The translations under genes and the position numbers were made by a program. A DNA stretch of 64,000 nt from Emydura subglobosa. Its lineage: Eukaryota; Chordata; Testudines; Chelidae. Below the pieces are notes generated by a model. That model worked only from the letters and a program-made list of their open reading frames with translations. It did not search any database and was not told where the DNA came from. Location of the stretch: the NCBI GenBank assembly GCA_007922225.1, contig ML680053.1:14577877-14641876 (forward strand), written 5' to 3'. Shown here one piece after another: positions 58,566 to 64,000 of the stretch (position 1 is the stretch's first letter; every line of letters starts with the position of its first letter).

Positions 58566-59587
58566 GGCCCTATATTCCCAGCTTGATGCATGGGGATTCA
58601 TAGCTTTGGAACTCCCACGTAGTATTCACAGAGTTAAAAGCAGTTTTGTAGAATACTGTAGAATGCAAAAGCAATACATCAGGTTAATCTTACACTTTCC
58701 TCACATGGCTTGGCATTTCACAATAATCAGCTGGAGCAGGTTAAATGCAATATGACAATCTGTTGTTTCCACTCACTTCGGTAAAAATATATATATGCCC
58801 TTTACTTAATGCTGTGAAAATATTTTTACTACTGTTACGAGTAGTTCTACAGCATTTGTACATCTCTGGCTATACACTGTACATTGAATAGGAGGTCTTC
58901 ACTTTGCATTAATGTTTTATTATCCACTTCCTTCCCTGGCAGAGCTCAGTCATTCTTAAAGTTTATTGAATAGATAGAAGTTATGAATGAATGGATGTTC
59001 TGACAGGGTTTTCATGCTGCTGCCTTATCCTGTCTGTTGGTCAGATAAATTAGCTGGATAGTTTTTAGGAAGAGAGGTTCTTGGCTGAACTGAATTTTAC
59101 TCATTCAGTTATCATAAGTCTGTCGCTGGCTATTTCTTATCATACAGCAGGTCATTGTTCACAACTTGCTCAAAAAAAAAATAGGTTATTGAGAATGGGA
59201 CTTAAATAGTTGTAATTTGTGACACTTTTAATAAAACACGGTCTCTAAAACTTGCAGTGCAAACCTGATATTTCACTGCTTCCCTCTAATATATCATAAA
59301 TCAGTAGAAAATTGGTTTTACTTTGTATCATGCAATAATTCTTTATTAGAAAACAATCTGGTTGCAGTACGTAGAGGTACATGAATAATGAAATGGACTT
59401 TAGGTAAGAGAATGTACTGCACATACAAGTATTATGTAGTACTTGCCTGCATACAGTTCCTGTTCATTGAATTTCTGAATGTCACGTGGTCTCCTCAAAG
59501 CAGACATGCTTCTGTAAGAGTAATATGTTCTAAATGTGTTCGTGGTACATTTTGATCCCCTTTCCCTCCCATTCTCCCACCATTTTC

Positions 59588-59593
59588 AATAAA
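59588..59593 (+). promoter_or_regulatory. FAT3: Candidate polyadenylation hexamer
   Basis: AATAAA lies about 2.1 kb after the FAT3 stop. No clear GU-rich element follows, so use is uncertain. Confidence 0.25.
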
Positions 59594-60299
59594 AATACAA
59601 ATTTTAAATATATCATGATGGCAAGGAAAATGAGGGATTTCCCTACAAACCTTGAAATAGTTTGGCTAAGGTCAAGGCACAGATACAGTTATGCAGAATG
59701 ACCGTGCATGGCTCATAAAGTTTACATTTCAGAGAAGTGGTCGCAAGGAATACAATTAGTATTACTTCAAGGATAGGAATATTTGAATTTTTAAAAAAAT
59801 GTAAAAGCTGCAAGTTTAGCTGTTGTGCAATAGTTTTAATGCTGATATAAATTTCTATGAATTTAATACTCTTTTAGCACATGGCTGTGACATACTTGGG
59901 GTTTGCGTCAAATCAACTCTGATGTACTACATTTGAACTATTATGCAATGAACTCTCTGTTTGCCCCCAACTAGTTATTAAATATACTCACCATCTTCTT
60001 CTGTAGAAAAAAATCTTTGGGTAATGGATCCCTGAGACACTGGTATCTAAGCTTATTTTCTTACAGGGACATATCAAAAGTGTCACAAAGGGAAACACAA
60101 TTGGTAACATAGCAATTGCCATACCAAAAAAGACCAATGGTTCTTCTAAAGCTTGTTGCCTCAGTAATACCTTGTGGGCAGTGAGTTTCACTGGTAAAAT
60201 ACATGTAACTTCAATATATACTTCCTTTTCTCTGTTGTAAATGTTGTTGCCATTTCATTTAATCAAGCACCAGTTTGTGAGTATACTGTGGGAAAGGGA

Positions 60300-60646
60300 A
60301 CATAGGAGCAACTGATTAACCTTCTCCGTACCATTCATGATTTTATATACCTCAATATCTCCAAACTAAATAGGCCTCCTGTATTCAGTCTCTCCTCAGA
60401 CAGAATGCCTAATCATCACTTTTGTTGCCTTTCTATTTCTCTTCTAGTTCTTTTCAATAACCAAACCTGAATACAGATCTCAAGGTGAAAACCTTCCCAA
60501 ATATTTACAGCATGCAATAACATTCTCACGTTATTTTCTGTCCCCTTGTTAATACAACTCAGCAGCTCATTTGCTTTTTTAACTAATGGTGTACTTTGAT
60601 TAACCCGGACTTTCTCAGCTGGAGGTGACAATATATTCAGAACCAA
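60300..60646 (-). repeat. CR1-like LINE fragment, antisense, decayed
   Basis: The minus-strand peptide VKKANELLSCINKGTENN and EGFHLEICIQVWLLKRTRR echoes the CR1 RT C-terminus (AN.IL..I.KG, PHLEYC.QFW). The + strand CCATTCATGATTTTATATAC is the same position as 23907-23926 in the better copy. Frameshifted and dead. Confidence 0.65.
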
Positions 60647-61794
60647 ATAAGTGCATGAGTATGTACTGTTCCATCCAATGTATATTACTTCGTTGTATGA
60701 TGGGTTTTTTCCTGTTGCTGTATTCTCAGCTGCCTAATTTGGTTAGGCTTTTCCTCAAAATCCCTGCTAGTCTTGACTAACTGTCATTTGTGACTGCACA
60801 CTATCACAGTTCACATTCCTGTGGATGGCTCCACTATGTGATATTTCCCTTCAGATTCTTCTGTAGAGAATTTTCACAGAATTACTAGAATATCAGATGA
60901 TGATATTCCATAACAAAACCACAGTCGTCTAAGGTAAACACGCTTTTTCTTTTTATTTTAAAAAAAAATGCAACAACTGGTCAGAAAATAAACTCATATC
61001 TTTATCACAAGTTCTTAGACTTCCAGGATTTCTGTGGGTCTTAATTACATGATGCATATTTTCTATTTTTGACAAAGGGTCACGTTCTCATTTACACCGA
61101 TGCTCCTTTAAGGGCCTTAAAGTGGGTGTCAATGTCTCTTCTACTGCCAATACCCCGTAAAGTGGCCTTAGTGTAAAGGAAAATCTGGCTAGCATGTTTT
61201 TCTTAATTATTGTTAACATTTTGCCTCCAGTTTATGAGCTTCAGAGGGGGAAAAACATGGCACAAGCACTGCAGAAGACAGCCATCAGGCTACCCTTCCA
61301 AGCGTCCTTTCTCAAGGCCTGGTTTGGAACACAGGCGCTCAGGAGCAACCCAGGGTCAAGAAGACACAAAGGTGGTTTAGTGCCCCCAGTTCCATCTGGG
61401 CTGGAAGTTCCATGATGCACAGAACAGAATCTCTTGGTTTCTTAGAGTTGTTAAACTTTGGTCCTCAAAAAAAAAATTCTAGTCTGTTATGAAGCCTTTG
61501 ATATGTTACATTACAGTTGTTGTGCCTCAATACAAGTTTGAATTGAAAGGAAAAGGCAGATCTAGCAGAAATGGTATATATATTTGTGTAGTTAGCCATA
61601 CTCCTGTTTGAAAAACATGCCATGATGTTTTATCCCACAAGCCAGAATTGACTCAAGGAAGTGTGAACCATTACAGTGTTCATTACTGCAGTGCTTTCTT
61701 TAAAAGGGTGATGTCATTAATAATGAAAGAAAACAACTATTTTAAACCAATAGAGGAAATGCATCTTTATTAGATCAATATTACCATTTTAGCC

Positions 61795-61800
<6 letters not shown>

Positions 61801-61832
<32 letters not shown>
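61801..61832. repeat. Microsatellite (ATT)n
   Basis: Ten to eleven ATT units without interruption. Confidence 0.9.
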
Positions 61833-61834
<2 letters not shown>

Positions 61835-62121
61835 GAGTAATTATGGAAGTTAAAAGGTTCTAAAGGGGGGAGAGACTTCTTTAGGTTCATGATGGTACAT
61901 GCTCTGTGGTACAGTTCTCTGCTTTTTGCCAGTTTGCATCTCTGTCCTCTCAGTACACATCAGTGATACAAGCCCTAGAAGTTAACAGTATTACCCATAA
62001 TTCTCCATTGCCTTTAGCTTGTATTCTGTAAAACTGACCTATAAAGTCACCTATTAACAGACGGGGCACTGATTTACCTCTAGCCACATCTTATGGGGGA
62101 GGAGTGAGCGGGCAGGGAAAG

Positions 62122-62133
62122 AATAAAAATAAA
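62122..62133 (+). promoter_or_regulatory. FAT3: Candidate polyadenylation hexamers, two in a row
   Basis: Two consecutive AATAAA hexamers (62122-62127 and 62128-62133) lie about 4.6 kb after the FAT3 stop. A T-rich stretch follows within 15 bases. This is a plausible distal site, unproved. Confidence 0.3.
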
Positions 62134-62140
62134 TTCCTTT

Positions 62141-64000
62141 CTTTATGTAATAACAAAAAGCAATAATTACAAATACGTAGTATTACACGAAGGCCATAAC
62201 TTGTCTTTGCCAGTGTTAAGAATGCACTTGAATTGTATTATGGGAATGAGATTGGAACCCTCAGTACTGTAATTATTCTTCTGTCATATGAATACCTGAA
62301 TTGCTACTATTTAACAATTTTATGAGCCCATACTACTGCTTTTCAGGAAATGACAAATGCATTTGGGAAATGGAAGCAGTTCTCTTTAAAGCACTGTATC
62401 GGAAAGATTGTCTTGTAAATTTTACCTGTTGCAAGCAGGCTGGTTTGTAAAAGATGTATGTTTTGGTGTTTAAAAAGAAGTTTATAAAAATAATGTATAT
62501 AATGGTTTCAAATTACCAAGCTTTTGTAGATATTTGATGCCAATCAGGTCGCTTTAAATTTTTGTTTGATATAATTATAAGAGAGTCATCCAAGCTGGTT
62601 TAAACTTTTAAGGTAATGGCAAAAAACAAAACACAAAAAGTTTTAGCTTTGAAAAATGGTAGTTTTTAATCATTTCAAATGTACTGTAACTTTCCTTTTG
62701 GTTCAGCTCTTTTCATTTAACTTTTTCTGTTTTTAAGAAGCTGTTTTTTATTGACTTTTTTTAAATCAATGTGTTTTGCACAAAGACTAGAGACATGATT
62801 TTTATGCCATGTCAAGTAGGTATTAAGATACATCATTTCTTCATTGACAAAAAAAACAAACTTATGCAAAGGAGAAGGTAATCACTTCGAGTGGATCTCA
62901 ACGCTCATCTGAAGATTAATTGTTTCTTCATAATTGCTGTTGGCAGTATTGTCTTGTGTTCTTTTGCTATAAAAAAGAAAAAAGTGTACAGGTTTGTAAC
63001 TGCCAAAATTTGCTAAAGTTGATGGTTAAAACAAGTTTAAGTAAAAAAAAACCAAAAAACCCCCTACTTGTGTTTATTATTTATTGATGTTTTCCATTAG
63101 GACACATTTTCAAAAGAGGGAATCAGATGAGGCACATAAATTCTAGGTCTAGTCTAGGGAAAATTCACATTGCAATATATAGTTTTCCCTATTGTATGTT
63201 GTAATCCAGAAAGCACTGCACTTTTCAAATTCTTCAAATCTGCCTCTTTGTTGTAGCACAGTAGCAGACTGAGAACCCATTGTGCTAGGCACTGTGTACA
63301 CAATTACTAAAAAAAAAAAAAAAATAGTTTCTGCCCCAAAGATCGTTTTCTACTCAGAGTTTTGTATACAAGGGTTCACCACAGCAGAATTCAAGGGAGT
63401 CTCCCACCTACAAAATTCATTTAACTCTAGACACATTTGCGCAGATCTTCTGACCCACCTGCCCCCAATGTGCTGAGAAGAAACACCAGCTCTAAGTAAG
63501 AAGGGAAACTATTTGAGCCCTTCAAACACATTTTAATCCTGTTTACATAACACAACCATGTCATTTTAAAAAAATTATTCCCATACAAAACTGTTTGCAG
63601 AATGGATTCAGAGCACTCACAGCGCCAACTTGGACGAGAGTTGTTGTTCATAGGATAGTATCACATTAAAATCGTTTGAGACTGAGGACAGTCTTTTAAA
63701 CTTACCCACTGATCAGGATTCAGACACTATTCCTTTGCCTCCTTGAAACATGAATTTAAAGTTGCACCATGGGAAAACAAAGCATGATGCCAAGCAAAGC
63801 TTTTCTCACACTTCCAGGACCTCATTTAAACATGTTAATTTCTTTTCAGTTCACATCTCCCTTGTTCTGGGAGTAGAAGGCTGCTCTTTCACTGCTTCCC
63901 CAAACAGGTAGTGTAAACAGATGTGGATGGTCAGGAACTGGAGTACATGTGGGCGAGCTGTCTCAGGACAAGGAGTCAAAAATACAGCCACTGGAGGACC
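62141..64000 (+). other. Sequence downstream of, or distal part of, the FAT3 3' UTR
   Basis: AT-rich DNA with no long reading frame. Runs of T and A near 62740-62770 and 63040-63060 are low complexity. A MIR-like piece with an internal A run lies at about 63265-63345 (CATTGTGCTAGGCACTGTGT, TTCTGCCCCAAAGATCG). I cannot tell transcript from intergenic DNA here. Confidence 0.5.
63265..63345 (+). repeat. MIR-like fragment with A run
   Basis: CCATTGTGCTAGGCACTGTG and TTCTGCCCCAAAGATCG bracket about 16 A. Related to 17050-17180 and 28800-29040. Confidence 0.5.

Larger units (their letters stand above)
57495..62140 (+). other. FAT3: FAT3 3' untranslated region (3' end uncertain)
   Basis: The sequence after the stop is AT-rich and has no long frame. 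Canonical AATAAA hexamers occur at 59230, 59588, 62122 and 62128. The FAT3 3' UTR is several kilobases long in mammals, so a site near 62.1 kb or later is plausible, but I cannot tell which is used. Foldback repeats at 58237-58312 and 58499-58565 and a decayed antisense CR1 at about 60300-60640 lie inside it. The end given here is a guess tied to the last AATAAA pair. Confidence 0.45.

Noticed and set aside
1..64000. CRISPR arrays, bacterial operons, phage or an undescribed multi-gene system.
   Set aside because: The whole window is explained by one vertebrate gene and eukaryotic repeats; no regularly spaced repeats or clustered compact genes exist.

Overview
This window is ordinary vertebrate nuclear DNA: AT-rich, intron-dominated and heavily populated by old transposons. 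It holds the 3' part of one protein-coding gene on the + strand, the giant atypical cadherin FAT3. I assembled 14 coding exons (348 to 57494) with GT/AG boundaries and compatible phases. They join into one open frame of 1,293 residues plus a stop. This covers the last cadherin repeats, the membrane-proximal region, EGF1, laminin G, EGF2 to EGF4, the transmembrane helix and the whole cytoplasmic tail. The first exon in the window is internal, so the N-terminal two-thirds or more of the protein lies upstream of base 1.

The repeat content points to a sauropsid, most likely a turtle. It includes antisense CR1 LINE fragments with recognisable reverse-transcriptase peptides, MIR/CORE-SINE-like and 5S-derived SINE-like pieces, hAT- and Tigger-like MITEs, many short foldback repeats, and a DIRS-type retroelement whose gag resembles turtle DIRS copies. 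The species call is inference; no marker here fixes it.

Layout: 1-8830 holds exons for cadherin repeats and the membrane-proximal region, with short introns. 8831-17270 is a long intron. 17271-18501 holds EGF1 and the first laminin G exon. 18502-29248 is a long intron with a 1.6 kb antisense CR1. 29249-29717 is the main laminin G exon. 29718-40656 is a long intron with nested repeats and two hAT-like MITEs. 40657-42694 holds EGF2 to EGF4, the transmembrane helix and the juxtamembrane tail. 44808-44921 is a cytoplasmic exon. 44922-53506 is an intron with a Tigger-like MITE, an internally deleted DIRS element and a GC-rich inverted-repeat block. 53507-53566 and 56207-56242 are two tiny phase-1 cassette exons. 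56887-57494 is the last coding exon, followed by a 3' UTR of uncertain length and flanking DNA.

FAT3 is a planar-polarity-type giant cadherin. Its ectodomain mediates cell-cell recognition and its tail talks to actin regulators. The tail here carries three WIRS-like peptides, a proline-rich LPPPLP stretch and a C-terminal TQV that fits a class I PDZ ligand. I found no second gene, no structural RNA gene that I trust, no CRISPR array, and nothing that looks like an undescribed biological system. The most interesting items are the in-frame microexon pair and the deleted DIRS element that joins gag remnants to a recombinase C-terminus.
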